This document shows, piece after piece, positions 36,787 through 44,945 of a DNA stretch of 64,000 bases. The stretch is from contig NZ_KZ826481.1 in assembly GCF_003205515.1 (NCBI RefSeq), forward strand, positions 166,660 through 230,659, in the 5' to 3' direction. Below the pieces are notes generated by a model that was not told the DNA's origin, did no database searches, and saw only the letters and a list, made by a program, of their open reading frames with translations. A program made the position numbers and the translations under genes. Each line of letters starts with the position of its first letter. Position 1 is the first letter of the stretch. This stretch comes from Litorivita pollutaquae (GTDB lineage Bacteria; Pseudomonadota; Alphaproteobacteria; Rhodobacterales; Rhodobacteraceae).

Positions 36787-37977
36787 TTAGGCGGTGCCGA
36801 ATTTCAACAACTTGATCGCGGCAAAGTCGCTCACGTCGCCACCCACGCGCTTGGTCGCATAAAAGAGGACATGGGGTTTTGCGGAGAAAGGATCACGCAT
36901 GACGCGCAGGTCGGGACGCTCTGCAATGGTGTAGCCGGCTTCGAAGTCGCCAAAGGCAATCGCAGCCGCGTCGGATGCCACATCCGGCATGTCCTCGGCA
37001 ATCAGAACCGGATACCCCATCAGGCGTGCAGGTTCGCCCGCCGCCAGACCATCGGACCACAGGAAACGACCGTCCGCGTCTTTGAGCTTACGCACTTGGC
37101 CAGCGGTTTTCGAGTTCATCACAAAGGTGCCGTTGGCGCGGTATTGTGCGCCCAAAGCATAGACCAATTCGATGATCGCATCGGCCGGATTACTGGCGTC
37201 GAAACCGGCATCTGTGCCTGTTGCGATATAGCCCAAAGACCCCCAGGCCCAGCTGCCTTCAGCCACTTGGGTGTGGTTCAAAATACCGGTCGGTTTGTCG
37301 ATGCCATCGCCATTGATAAAGGCGCCTGCTTCGGCGGCCGAGAATTTGTCGGCGATGCGCGCCGCCAGCCAACCTTCGATGTCAAATGCGGCATCATCCA
37401 AAAGACGCTGAGAGGCTTTCGGCAGGGCCGAGAGCTCATAGAGCGGGATGGAAATGCGGTCGATGGTGGGCGTCGCGGTTTCGGTCAGTGCCCCGGTCTC
37501 CGTCACCCAACCCGACCCGATGTCGGAGGTGTCAACGAGCACATCATAAGAGGTCGCCTCGACATTAACCACATTGGCCACGGCGCGGATCGACGCGGTT
37601 GATTTGAGCACCGATTTCACCGTCTCTGCGGTCTGCGGGTCGACGAGATAGCCACCATCGGAGTTCACTGCGGTGGACATGGATTTGCCCTCCATCATCA
37701 AACCGCGCAGCGCATCATCATCGCCGCCGCGCAGATAAGCGTTGAAGGCTTTCTGATGGGGGGCGTCAAAATCGCCCGAAGCGGCCAACGCCGGACGTGC
37801 GGCGGTCATTTGTTTACGGTCAAGCATGGTCAATCGCTCTTCTTGCTGTTGAATTCGGTTGTGAATATCGGCTCGGAAGCCTTTGAAGTCGCTAATGAAG
37901 CCTGTCATGGCGGTCTTCACCTCGGAGACCGGAGACATAGCTTCTCCGGTCCGAGACTTGCTCTCGGTCTGCGTCAT
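36787..37977 (-). CDS. GTA g5: major capsid protein (HK97 fold)
   Basis: A 396-residue HK97-like major capsid protein. An N-terminal helical delta-like domain (about 1-100, coiled-coil with RIQQQEERLTMLDRK) precedes the capsid fold (about 105-396) with GGYLVDPQTAETV, LYELSALPKASQRLLDD and AGAFINGDGIDKPTGIL. In RcGTA the delta region is removed by the g4 protease. ATG 37977 has AAGGGGA nine bases upstream. Confidence 0.93.
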   Translation of the reverse strand: MTQTESKSRTGEAMSPVSEVKTAMTGFISDFKGFRADIHNRIQQQEERLTMLDRKQMTAARPALAASGDFDAPHQKAFNAYLRGGDDDALRGLMMEGKSMSTAVNSDGGYLVDPQTAETVKSVLKSTASIRAVANVVNVEATSYDVLVDTSDIGSGWVTETGALTETATPTIDRISIPLYELSALPKASQRLLDDAAFDIEGWLAARIADKFSAAEAGAFINGDGIDKPTGILNHTQVAEGSWAWGSLGYIATGTDAGFDASNPADAIIELVYALGAQYRANGTFVMNSKTAGQVRKLKDADGRFLWSDGLAAGEPARLMGYPVLIAEDMPDVASDAAAIAFGDFEAGYTIAERPDLRVMRDPFSAKPHVLFYATKRVGGDVSDFAAIKLLKFGTA

Positions 37978-38020
37978 AAAACGTCCCCTTGGTCGGTTGC
38001 GTTTGGTTGCGATAAGCGCG

Positions 38021-38575
38021 TCAGTCTTGCGCCATGGACTGGCGGGCGTCCTCAAAGGCCGCCGCCAGATCGCGCAGGGCATCGCGCTCAAGGCCATCGC
38101 CTTTCACTCCCACCCGCGCACTGGGAAGCATCGGGAAGGTCACAAGCGACACCTCCCAAAGTTCCAGTTCCGTCAAGAGCCGCTGGCCCTTGGTGTTCTT
38201 CGTCGCCTTGACGGTGCGATAGCCGATCGACAGGCCATCAATCGCGCCTGCCTCGATCAAGGCGGCGGCCTCGCGCCCTTTGGCGACGCTCTCCAACAAA
38301 CGCCCTTTGACGTAGAGACCGCGCCCGTCCTCGCGCACCTCATCCCAAATGCCGATGGGTTGCGCCGGATCATGTTGCCACAACATTTTCACGGCTCGGG
38401 CCTCGGATGTAAGGCGTTTGAGGCTTTCGGCATAGGCGCCGTTCTGGACGATATCGCCGCCTTGATCGCAGGCCCCAAAGACCGAGGCATAGCCTTCGAC
38501 CTTGGTGCCATCCAGAACGGTCAACTCGCTGTCAAAGCGGCAGAATTTCTGCTCAAGTCCTGTATCCATATCCAT
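38021..38575 (-). CDS. GTA g4: prohead protease (HK97 family)
   Basis: A 184-residue serine protease of the HK97 prohead family (S78), which matures the capsid. The conserved YASVFGACDQGGDIV (about 27-41), LWQHDPAQPIG with the catalytic His (about 65-75), and DGLSIGYR with the Ser (about 110-117) are present. The start is ATG 38575, because AAAGGA lies seven bases upstream; two earlier in-frame codons include this Shine-Dalgarno. Confidence 0.9.
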   Translation of the reverse strand: MDMDTGLEQKFCRFDSELTVLDGTKVEGYASVFGACDQGGDIVQNGAYAESLKRLTSEARAVKMLWQHDPAQPIGIWDEVREDGRGLYVKGRLLESVAKGREAAALIEAGAIDGLSIGYRTVKATKNTKGQRLLTELELWEVSLVTFPMLPSARVGVKGDGLERDALRDLAAAFEDARQSMAQD

Positions 38576-38616
38576 GTTCTGTCCTTTCATTGCCGAAGTC
38601 GGATGATGCGCCGCGC

Positions 38617-38850
38617 TCAATGTGCGCTCACCACAAAGGATTGGAGCGCCTGCGCCAGGATCGCGCCGACCACGCCGTAGACCGTCAGCCACAAACGGCG
38701 TTCAAGCCGTTCCATCATCTCGTCCAACTTATCGAGGCGTCGCGTAAGCCCCTGAATATGCAAATCACTTACGCGTTCGTGGGCCTGTAAGCGCAGACCG
38801 GGCGCGCAATCAAACTGCTCCATCCCGAAGCGGTGGCTTTCCTCACTCAT
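38617..38850 (-). CDS. GTA g3.5: small membrane-type protein
   Basis: A 77-residue protein between portal and protease, the g3.5 position of RcGTA. A charged helical region (LTRRLDKLDEMMERLERRLW, about residues 37-56) is followed by a C-terminal hydrophobic segment (VYGVVGAILAQALQSFVV). Function is not established. The start at 38850 overlaps the end of g3 by eight bases. Confidence 0.75.
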   Translation of the reverse strand: MSEESHRFGMEQFDCAPGLRLQAHERVSDLHIQGLTRRLDKLDEMMERLERRLWLTVYGVVGAILAQALQSFVVSAH

Positions 38851-40060
38851 CGCTGTGCTCCGCAGCCAATGGGTTTGCCATTGTCTCGTTATCGACCGGC
38901 GGCAGGCCCAAAATCGCACGTTTTTCTGCGTCGGTCAGAAAGCTGGCCTGCGAGACACGCGTCCATTGCGCGTCGCGTTCGGCGGCCAAGGCCGGCACCT
39001 GATCAAGATCGGGTTTGAGGTGCAATTCCTCACCGGTGAAGCCTGACAACCAATCGGCCACCGCCGCCGCCACGCGGGTCGCCAAAGGCAACACCGTCAA
39101 GCGGTAAAAGGCGCGATTGGCCTCTTGGTAATTGGCATAGGTCGCATCGCCCTGTATGCCCAAAAGCATCGGCGGCACGCCAAAGGCGATGGCAATCTCA
39201 CGCGCGGCGCTTTCTTTGGTCTTTTGGAATTCCATATCCGAGGGCGAAAACCCCATCGGTTTCCAATCCAGCCCGCCTTCCAGCAACATCGGCCGCCCCG
39301 CATTGCGCGCGCCTTGGTGATGGCTTTCCATTTCATTCACCAACCGGTCATATTGATCGGCAGACAGGCTGCCCTGCCCGTCCGACCCTTTGTAGATGAT
39401 CGCGCCAGAAGGCCGCGCCGCGTTGTCGAGCAAAGCCTTGGACCACCGGCTGGCACTGTTATGCACGTCAATCGCCATGGCGGCGGCTTGCATCGGGCTG
39501 AACCCGTAATGATCGTCCTGCGGGTGGAAGTTTTTTAAGTGGCAAATGCTGGGGTGCCCGCCCGCCACGTCAAAACGGTGCTTGCGCCCGCCAACGGTGT
39601 AATCATAGGCCACCGGCCATCCATCCGCACCGGGGACAAGGCTCATCCGGTCCGACCGCAGCACGTGCAACTCCACCGGTGTGCCGTCTTCGCCGCCGAC
39701 AGCCTCAAGATAGGCATCGCCCGACAAGAGCAATTGCCCGTAAAGCGATTCAAACAATTCAGCGCGGCCCTGCGCCGGATTTGGGCTTTGGATCAGACGT
39801 AGCATCGGATGGCTGTCGTAACGGGTACGGTCGTCTTGAAGCACCAAAGGCAGCGCGGCAGCAGCTTCGGCGATCAGTTTAACGGTGCGAAACCCGACCG
39901 GATTTCCGGCAAACCCTGTACGGGTCAAGGAGACCGTATCGCGCGGGCTCCATGCCACACGGCCGGCGCTGTGATAGCTAACCACGGGGCCGGTGGCGCT
40001 GGCTTTTTGCTCGGGCACTTGGGTGGCTTCGCTGCGGCGAAAGAAATCAAAAACCGTCAT
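38843..40060 (-). CDS. GTA g3: portal protein (HK97 family)
   Basis: A 405-residue portal protein forming the DNA entry/exit ring of the head. Typical HK97-type segments: HPMLRLIQSPNP (about 84-95), SGDAYLEAVG, HLKNFHPQDDHYGFSPM (about 174-190) and REIAIAFGVPPMLLG (about 292-306). The start at 40060 has AAGGAG eight bases upstream. It is separated from the terminase gene by 162 bases containing a strong hairpin. Confidence 0.92.
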   Translation of the reverse strand: MTVFDFFRRSEATQVPEQKASATGPVVSYHSAGRVAWSPRDTVSLTRTGFAGNPVGFRTVKLIAEAAAALPLVLQDDRTRYDSHPMLRLIQSPNPAQGRAELFESLYGQLLLSGDAYLEAVGGEDGTPVELHVLRSDRMSLVPGADGWPVAYDYTVGGRKHRFDVAGGHPSICHLKNFHPQDDHYGFSPMQAAAMAIDVHNSASRWSKALLDNAARPSGAIIYKGSDGQGSLSADQYDRLVNEMESHHQGARNAGRPMLLEGGLDWKPMGFSPSDMEFQKTKESAAREIAIAFGVPPMLLGIQGDATYANYQEANRAFYRLTVLPLATRVAAAVADWLSGFTGEELHLKPDLDQVPALAAERDAQWTRVSQASFLTDAEKRAILGLPPVDNETMANPLAAEHSDE

Positions 40061-40087
40061 TCGGTGCTCCTTTTGGATCTTGCGCGA

Positions 40088-40177
40088 TGCGGCTTTTGAG
40101 GCCGCGCCTGACACCGCAGAGACGGGCAGGTTTCAAAGGGTCCGAGGGCAGCGTTGGAAGTGTTCTGGTGCTGCCCT
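40088..40177 (-). promoter_or_regulatory. Hairpins between terminase (g2) and portal (g3) genes
   Basis: The 162-base gap between g2 and g3 has no minus-strand ATG. It contains a perfect eight-base stem AGGGCAGC/GCTGCCCT (40145-40152 with 40170-40177, 17-base loop) and a smaller GCGGC/GCCGC hairpin (about 40090-40106). Neither is followed by a U tract. They may be processing or stability elements. Confidence 0.4.
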
Positions 40178-40222
40178 CTGGCTTGGGGAGAAGATGCCTA
40201 TCAAATGGTTAAGGAGCCTCAA

Positions 40223-41593
40223 CTAGAGCGCACGCACCTGCGGGCGCCGCCATTTTGCCGCCGGAAGAATCATCAATTCCGTCAGCGCCCAGACCAATGC
40301 ATCAACGCGATCAGGGCTATTTTTGCCCTCATAGCCCTGCGCAGTCATGCGGCACATTTGGTCCTCAAGCGCGCCAAGCCCGCGCAGGTGTTTGACCCGG
40401 CCCTGTTCATATAGCGCCGACACCGGCTCGGCGCGGGCGACCTTGCCGCGGCTGGCATGGACCTTTTTCAACGGCACCAATGGGTCGACCTGCCGAATAA
40501 CAGATTCGACCAGATCGCCGCCTTGGTTCACTTCCGCGACCAATCGCTCTGCGCCCCATTTCTCCATCGCGGTGATGGCTGCGGTGGCCCAACGTGTCGG
40601 TGTGGCGGCCCCGATCGAGGCATCCTCAAGAACGTAAGCCTTCCATTCGTGTACAGGGCCGCTGGTGCAGGCCCCCACCACAACGATCCCGCATTCATCC
40701 GAGGTCTCCTTACCGCTAACCGGCGGATCGACGGCGACAACGATACGGTCAAACTCCGGCACCGCCTCGACCTGTAGCTCTTCGAGCAGGGCCGAGGTCC
40801 AAAGCGCACCCTCGGCATCCTCCAAAAGCACGCCATCCAATTCCTGCCGTCCCAGTCGCGTCCCCGCATAACGCGCGCGCACTTCTTCCAAGAAGCTGTC
40901 GGCCAGATAGGCGGCATTGGCCTCGGTCGGGGCCGAGGTGGTCACGGTCGAAGGCGAAGCAAGGATTTGTTTAAGCACACCGACATTGCGCGGCGTGGTG
41001 GTGATGCAAACCTGCGGCGTCTCGCCAAGGCGCAGGCCGAATTGCAGCATGTCCCATGTGTCTTGGGCACGCTTCCATTTCGCCAACTCATCCACCCATG
41101 CCCCGTCAAATTGCGGACCGCGCAGGCTTTCGGGATCATGGGCCGAGAACACCTGCGCCGTGGCGCCGTTGGGCCATAGCAACCTTTTGCGGCTGGCTTG
41201 CCACTCGGGGCGGCGATCGGGGGGCGAGCAGGCAAGAATGCCGCTTTCCCCGAACACCATCACTTCGCGGACCTGATCAATTGTCTCGCCAACCAAAGCC
41301 AGCCGCGAACAGCGCCCCTTGTCCATCGGGCGCGGCCCCTCCACAACAGAGCGGACCCATTCCGCCCCTGCGCGGGTTTTGCCCGCGCCGCGCCCGCCCA
41401 TGATCACCCAGGACCGCCAATCACCTTCGGGCGGCAATTGGTGGTCCAACGCCCAGAACTCAAACAAATAAGGGAGAGCCAAAAGCTCTCCCTCGCTGAG
41501 TTCATTTAGGAAGGCGTCCTGCACCGCAGGTTCGGCGGAGGCGATCCAACCGGCACCCGATCTGATGTCGGGCCTCGTCGAAATCGAGGGCAT
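40223..41593 (-). CDS. terL: GTA g2: large terminase subunit (TerL)
   Basis: The packaging ATPase/nuclease. From ATG 41593 it has 456 residues. The Walker A motif is GGRGAGKT (66-73), Walker B lies in AWVDELAKW (about 156-164), and the C-terminal RNase H-like nuclease has VAVDPPVSG (about 289-297) and the acidic SPDRVDALVW (about 429-438). In GTAs it packages random host DNA headfuls. The open frame extends upstream to 41653, but homologues start close to EPAVQDAFL, so the true start lies at 41593 or a little later. It overlaps the small terminase by about 91 bases in another frame. Confidence 0.9.
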   Translation of the reverse strand: MPSISTRPDIRSGAGWIASAEPAVQDAFLNELSEGELLALPYLFEFWALDHQLPPEGDWRSWVIMGGRGAGKTRAGAEWVRSVVEGPRPMDKGRCSRLALVGETIDQVREVMVFGESGILACSPPDRRPEWQASRKRLLWPNGATAQVFSAHDPESLRGPQFDGAWVDELAKWKRAQDTWDMLQFGLRLGETPQVCITTTPRNVGVLKQILASPSTVTTSAPTEANAAYLADSFLEEVRARYAGTRLGRQELDGVLLEDAEGALWTSALLEELQVEAVPEFDRIVVAVDPPVSGKETSDECGIVVVGACTSGPVHEWKAYVLEDASIGAATPTRWATAAITAMEKWGAERLVAEVNQGGDLVESVIRQVDPLVPLKKVHASRGKVARAEPVSALYEQGRVKHLRGLGALEDQMCRMTAQGYEGKNSPDRVDALVWALTELMILPAAKWRRPQVRAL

Positions 41594-41843
41594 AGTCCTT
41601 GACGATACCTTTTTCTTTTCTGCGGCGTTCTTCATGGAGGATCTCCGTTTCATGTGCGATTTTGAGCCATTGCCGGATATCAGAGATGGCTTTTGTGCTG
41701 TCTTTCAAACCCGCGACGTCACCGGCGCGGATACGTTTTTGCATCTCCAGAAGATCGGCCCGAAGGTCCATCAACTGCAGTTCGACACCGGTGATGCTCT
41801 CCACCAATGTCGAGGGTCCCTCTTGCGAGGTGGTCATGGTCAT
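41502..41843 (-). CDS. GTA g1: small terminase subunit (TerS)
   Basis: A 113-residue helical protein first in the GTA cluster. It has a helical coiled-coil pattern (VELQLMDLRADLLEMQKRIR, about 20-39) and a Lys/Arg-rich segment HEERRRKEKGI (about 69-79). It matches the position, size and character of RcGTA g1, which acts as a small terminase with weak non-specific DNA binding. Two in-frame ATGs (41843, 41837) are possible. The first terminator-like hairpin of the leader ends 50 bases upstream. Confidence 0.8.
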   Translation of the reverse strand: MTMTTSQEGPSTLVESITGVELQLMDLRADLLEMQKRIRAGDVAGLKDSTKAISDIRQWLKIAHETEILHEERRRKEKGIVKDYALDFDEARHQIGCRLDRLRRTCGAGRLPK

Positions 41844-41892
41844 GGGTTTGCTCTGCCTCTTTGGGTGCGTTGCCCCCGCATGTGAGAAAACG

Positions 41893-41928
41893 AAAAAACG
41901 GCCCCTAGGATCGCCCCTATGGCCGTTT
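41893..41928 (-). terminator. Terminator-like attenuator in the GTA leader
   Basis: On the minus strand AAACGGCC and GGCCGTTT form a perfect eight-base stem around a 17-base loop with a further UAGG/CCUA pairing; the distal arm runs straight into six T residues. The element begins about 20 bases after the predicted transcription start and ends 50 bases before g1. Confidence 0.7.
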
Positions 41929-41946
41929 CGTCACTTCTTCCAGCAT
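41917..41946 (-). other. Possible ten-codon leader peptide, perhaps leaderless
   Basis: ATG at 41946 opens MLEEVTKRP then TAG. The predicted transcription start (about 41946-41948) is at or within two bases of this ATG, so initiation would be leaderless. The last codons and stop lie inside the proximal arm and loop of the hairpin, where ribosomes could affect folding. Existence of the peptide is inference. Confidence 0.25.
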
Positions 41947-41953
41947 GTCACAA

Positions 41954-41982
41954 CTTATAGGCGAGAGCGTTCGCAAAGTCAA
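41954..41982 (-). promoter_or_regulatory. Predicted GTA operon promoter
   Basis: Minus-strand TTGACT and TATAAG are separated by exactly 17 bases, close to the housekeeping sigma consensus. It is the best promoter match in the region and faces the GTA cluster. Expected start of RNA is near 41947. Confidence 0.6.
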
Positions 41983-42048
41983 GCGATTTCGCAACAGGTG
42001 AAACACGTAACCGCACGGTATGATTAGATTTTTTCGGATATTCGCACT

Positions 42049-42089
42049 AAAAACCGGCCCGTAAACAGAACTCAAAAAGCGGCGGGCCG
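42049..42089 (-). terminator. Second terminator-like hairpin upstream of the GTA promoter
   Basis: Minus-strand CGGCCCG and CGGGCCG (perfect seven-base stem, 21-base loop) are followed by G and five T residues. It could stop readthrough from mltG or end an unseen small transcript. Confidence 0.5.
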
Positions 42090-42175
42090 CGATCTAACCC
42101 CTTCTACGATAACGGGTTTTGACAGCTGGCCCTAGTGGCATCACCCACCGCCTCTGCCGGTTTCAAATCCTTAAC

Positions 42176-42199
42176 AAAAGACCCCGCCGAAGCGGGGCC
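42176..42199 (-). terminator. Terminator after mltG
   Basis: Minus-strand GGCCCCGC-TTCG-GCGGGGTC followed by TTTTGTT: a UUCG tetraloop on an eight-base stem that is complete only in the minus-strand RNA (one G-U pair). It lies 35 bases after mltG. Confidence 0.85.
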
Positions 42200-42233
42200 T
42201 TTCAAATTCATTAACGCAGGAATGCCAGTCGGC

Positions 42234-43394
42234 CTAATCGGGTTGTTTTGCCCGTTCGGCCTCGATGGCGCGCCATTTGGCCACATTGGCGTTATGCTCG
42301 GCCAAGGTCACGGCAAACGCATGACCGCCCGTGCCGTCCGCAACAAAGAAAATGAATTCCGTCGTGTCCGGGTTTAGCGCGGCCTCAATGCTGGCGCGGC
42401 CCGGGTTGGCAATCGGGGTCGGCGGCAGCGCGGGGATCACATAGGTATTCCACGGTGTCTCACGGCGCAATTCGCTTTGACGCAGACCGCGCCCCAAAAC
42501 GCCCTGACCTTTGGTGATGCCGTAAATCACGGTCGGATCGGTTTGCAATTTGATGCCCTGGCGCAGACGGTTGACGAAAACGCTGGCAACCTGACGGCGC
42601 TCCTCGGCAACGCCGGTTTCTTTTTCGATCAAGGAGGCAAGGATCAACGCCTCTTCGGGGGTTTTGACCGGCAGATCCTCGGCACGCTCGGCCCATGCGG
42701 CGGCCAAAATTACTTGCTGCGCTCGTTGCATTCTGGCGATCAACTCGGCGCGGTCAGCACCACGGCTGATCTCATAGCTGTCCGGCGCAAGGCTACCCTC
42801 GGCGGGGATTTCTGTAACCTCTCCGATCATGACCTCAATGGCGTTCAGGCTCTCCACCACTTGCCAGCTGGTCACCCCTTCGGCCAACGCCACACGGAAC
42901 CGCACATCGCCGGAGTCCAAGGCCTCGGTCAATTCGGCGGGAACGGCGTCTTCGCCCGGAAGATAAGAGGCTTGTTCAACATAGCGGCTGGTGGCGGGAT
43001 CCAGAGCGCGCAATTGCACGGTCGAACGGGTCACCCCGACACGATATACGATTTCGGTGCCGCAAGTGCTGGCGCCGCCGCGGGTAACGATATCGGTGAT
43101 CTGCGCCATGCTTGCATGGGTGGGAATCAAATAGCTCCCCGCCTTAAGCTCTTGAGTTTTATCGGTGTAATCCGCGCCAACACGGAAAATCCGGCCATTG
43201 GAAACAGCGCCCTGCGCGACCAGATCTTTGCTGACACGGGACATGTTGCTACCCGATGGCACGCGCAGACATATCGGCTGATCCAATGGGCCAGCCGCAT
43301 TATATTGCGATTGGCCCCACAAGATCAGTCCGCCCAAAAGGAACAGGATCACAATCAAAAAGGTGATCGCGTTCGAGGCAAGGGCTTTCCACAT
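42234..43394 (-). CDS. mltG: Endolytic murein transglycosylase
   Basis: A 386-residue inner-membrane YceG/MltG protein that cleaves nascent glycan strands and sets their length. One transmembrane helix lies at residues 8-28. A LysM-like subdomain follows, and the catalytic domain (about 190-370) has the active-site Glu in LASLIEKETG (about 256-265), QTDPTVIYG and NTYVIPALPPTPIANPG. The start codon follows directly after the fabF stop, the common fabF-mltG pairing in alphaproteobacteria. Confidence 0.93.
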   Translation of the reverse strand: MWKALASNAITFLIVILFLLGGLILWGQSQYNAAGPLDQPICLRVPSGSNMSRVSKDLVAQGAVSNGRIFRVGADYTDKTQELKAGSYLIPTHASMAQITDIVTRGGASTCGTEIVYRVGVTRSTVQLRALDPATSRYVEQASYLPGEDAVPAELTEALDSGDVRFRVALAEGVTSWQVVESLNAIEVMIGEVTEIPAEGSLAPDSYEISRGADRAELIARMQRAQQVILAAAWAERAEDLPVKTPEEALILASLIEKETGVAEERRQVASVFVNRLRQGIKLQTDPTVIYGITKGQGVLGRGLRQSELRRETPWNTYVIPALPPTPIANPGRASIEAALNPDTTEFIFFVADGTGGHAFAVTLAEHNANVAKWRAIEAERAKQPD

Positions 43395-44654
43395 TTAGCG
43401 CAATTTCCCCATGCACAGGCTGGCATTGGTGCCGCCGAACCCGAAGCTGTTGGACAAAACCACGTCGATTTTGCGTTCGCGTTTGGCATTCGGGGCAAGG
43501 TCCAGTTGGCTTTCCACCGCCGGATCGTCGAGGTTGATCGTCGGCGGAGCAACCTGATCGCGGATCGCCAGGATCGAGAAGATCGCCTCGATCGCGCCCG
43601 CCGCGCCCAGCAAGTGGCCGGTGCAGGATTTGGTCGATGACATCGTCGCATTTGCCGCCGCATCCCCCAAAAGGCGTTCCACGGCCGCCAGTTCAATGGT
43701 GTCGGCCATGGTCGATGTACCGTGCGCGTTGATATAGTCCACCTCGGCGGGTTTGACGCCAGCGCGATTCAACGCCGCCTCCATGGCGCGATAGGCGCCA
43801 TCGCCATCCTCGGCCGGTGCGGTGATGTGATAGGCATCGCCCGACAGGCCATAGCCCAGAACCTCGGCATAAATTTTCGCGCCGCGTGCCACGGCGTGTT
43901 CATATTCTTCAAGCACAACAACGCCCGCACCTTCGCCCATGACAAATCCGTCGCGGTTTGCGTCATAGGGCCGCGATGCATTTTTCGGGTCGTCTTTATG
44001 TTGCGTGCTCAGTGCCTTACAGGCGTTAAATCCGGCAATACCGATTTCGGAGATCGAGGATTCCGCCCCGCCCGCAATCATCACATCCGCATCGCCCCAT
44101 TGGATCAACCGCGCCGCATCGCCAATGGCGTGGGCACCGGTCGAGCAGGCCGTGACAACCGCGTGGTTCGGACCTTTAAAGCCATACTTGATGCTAACCT
44201 GACCGGAGATCAGATTGATCAATGCGCCCGGAATAAAGAAGGGCGAGACGCGGCGCGGGCCGCGTTCTTTGATCAAAACTGCAGTTTCCGCGATGGAATT
44301 GAGCCCGCCAATGCCAGAGCCGATCATCACGCCGGTGCGGATTTGGCCTTCGCGGTCTTCGGGCTTCCATCCGGCGTCCTGCACGGCCTGTTCGGCGGCG
44401 GCGATGCCGTAGAGGATGAAATCATCGACCTTGCGACGCTCTTTCGGGAGCATCCAGTCATCGGCGTTAAATGTGCCGTCGGTGCCGTCGCCGTGTTTGA
44501 CTTCGCATGCATAATCCGTGGCCAGATGGCTGGCGTCGAATTGCTTGATGGTATCGGCGCCCGATTGCCCCGCGAGCAGGCGCTTCCATGTTTCTTCGAC
44601 TCCGCAAGCCAGCGGCGTGACCAAACCCAGACCTGTGACAACTACTCGGCGCAT
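43395..44654 (-). CDS. fabF: 3-oxoacyl-[acyl-carrier-protein] synthase II
   Basis: A 419-residue KAS II, the condensing enzyme that elongates acyl-ACP with malonyl-ACP. Catalytic Cys lies in VVTACSTGAHAIG (about 165-177), with the two His residues in NAHGTSTMAD and KSCTGHLLGAAG. The start at 44654 has GGGGAGG six bases upstream; the extra upstream in-frame residues are unlikely. It lies downstream of acpP on the same strand, with a terminator between. Confidence 0.95.
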   Translation of the reverse strand: MRRVVVTGLGLVTPLACGVEETWKRLLAGQSGADTIKQFDASHLATDYACEVKHGDGTDGTFNADDWMLPKERRKVDDFILYGIAAAEQAVQDAGWKPEDREGQIRTGVMIGSGIGGLNSIAETAVLIKERGPRRVSPFFIPGALINLISGQVSIKYGFKGPNHAVVTACSTGAHAIGDAARLIQWGDADVMIAGGAESSISEIGIAGFNACKALSTQHKDDPKNASRPYDANRDGFVMGEGAGVVVLEEYEHAVARGAKIYAEVLGYGLSGDAYHITAPAEDGDGAYRAMEAALNRAGVKPAEVDYINAHGTSTMADTIELAAVERLLGDAAANATMSSTKSCTGHLLGAAGAIEAIFSILAIRDQVAPPTINLDDPAVESQLDLAPNAKRERKIDVVLSNSFGFGGTNASLCMGKLR

Positions 44655-44871
44655 ATGATGCCTCCCCGTTTCTTTGCGCATGTCCATACCGCGCCTTGGG
44701 GGCGAGGGGCAAGAGGCGCGCGCAATCTATCGGCAGGGTTTTACACCTCTCCCCCGCATCTGGCGGGGGTGCGGGGCCGACAAAAATGCAAAGACATCTG
44801 TTGGCCACCCGCAACATGCGCCCCGATGTCAGCCAAGATCGTGCGAGGACCGCGCGGGCGGGCTCCAAACG

Positions 44872-44904
44872 AAAACAGCCCCCGCCGAATATCGGCAGGG
44901 GCTG
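44872..44904 (-). terminator. Terminator after acpP
   Basis: Minus-strand CAGCCCCTGCCGA and TCGGCGGGGGCTG form a 13-base stem with one G-U pair, followed by TTTT. It is 42 bases after acpP, in the otherwise unremarkable 291-base gap before fabF. Confidence 0.85.
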
Positions 44905-44945
44905 CTTTATCTCGTCGCACGCCCGGATCGGGCGGCGGCAAAGCC

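Larger units (their letters stand above)
41844..42233. other. GTA operon leader region
   Basis: This 390-base gap between the GTA cluster and mltG contains, in the direction of GTA transcription (minus): the mltG terminator (42176-42199), a second terminator-like hairpin (42049-42089), a near-consensus promoter (41954-41982), a ten-codon frame (41917-41946) and an intrinsic-terminator-like hairpin (41893-41928). No ordinary gene or tRNA was found in it. Confidence 0.6.

Noticed and set aside
27742-41843. Prophage
   Set aside because: Gene order and content match the Rhodobacter-type GTA; no integrase, replication, repressor or lysis genes are present.
42119-42124. TTGACA on the plus strand as a promoter
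   Set aside because: No -10-like hexamer lies 16-18 bases downstream and no plus-strand gene follows.
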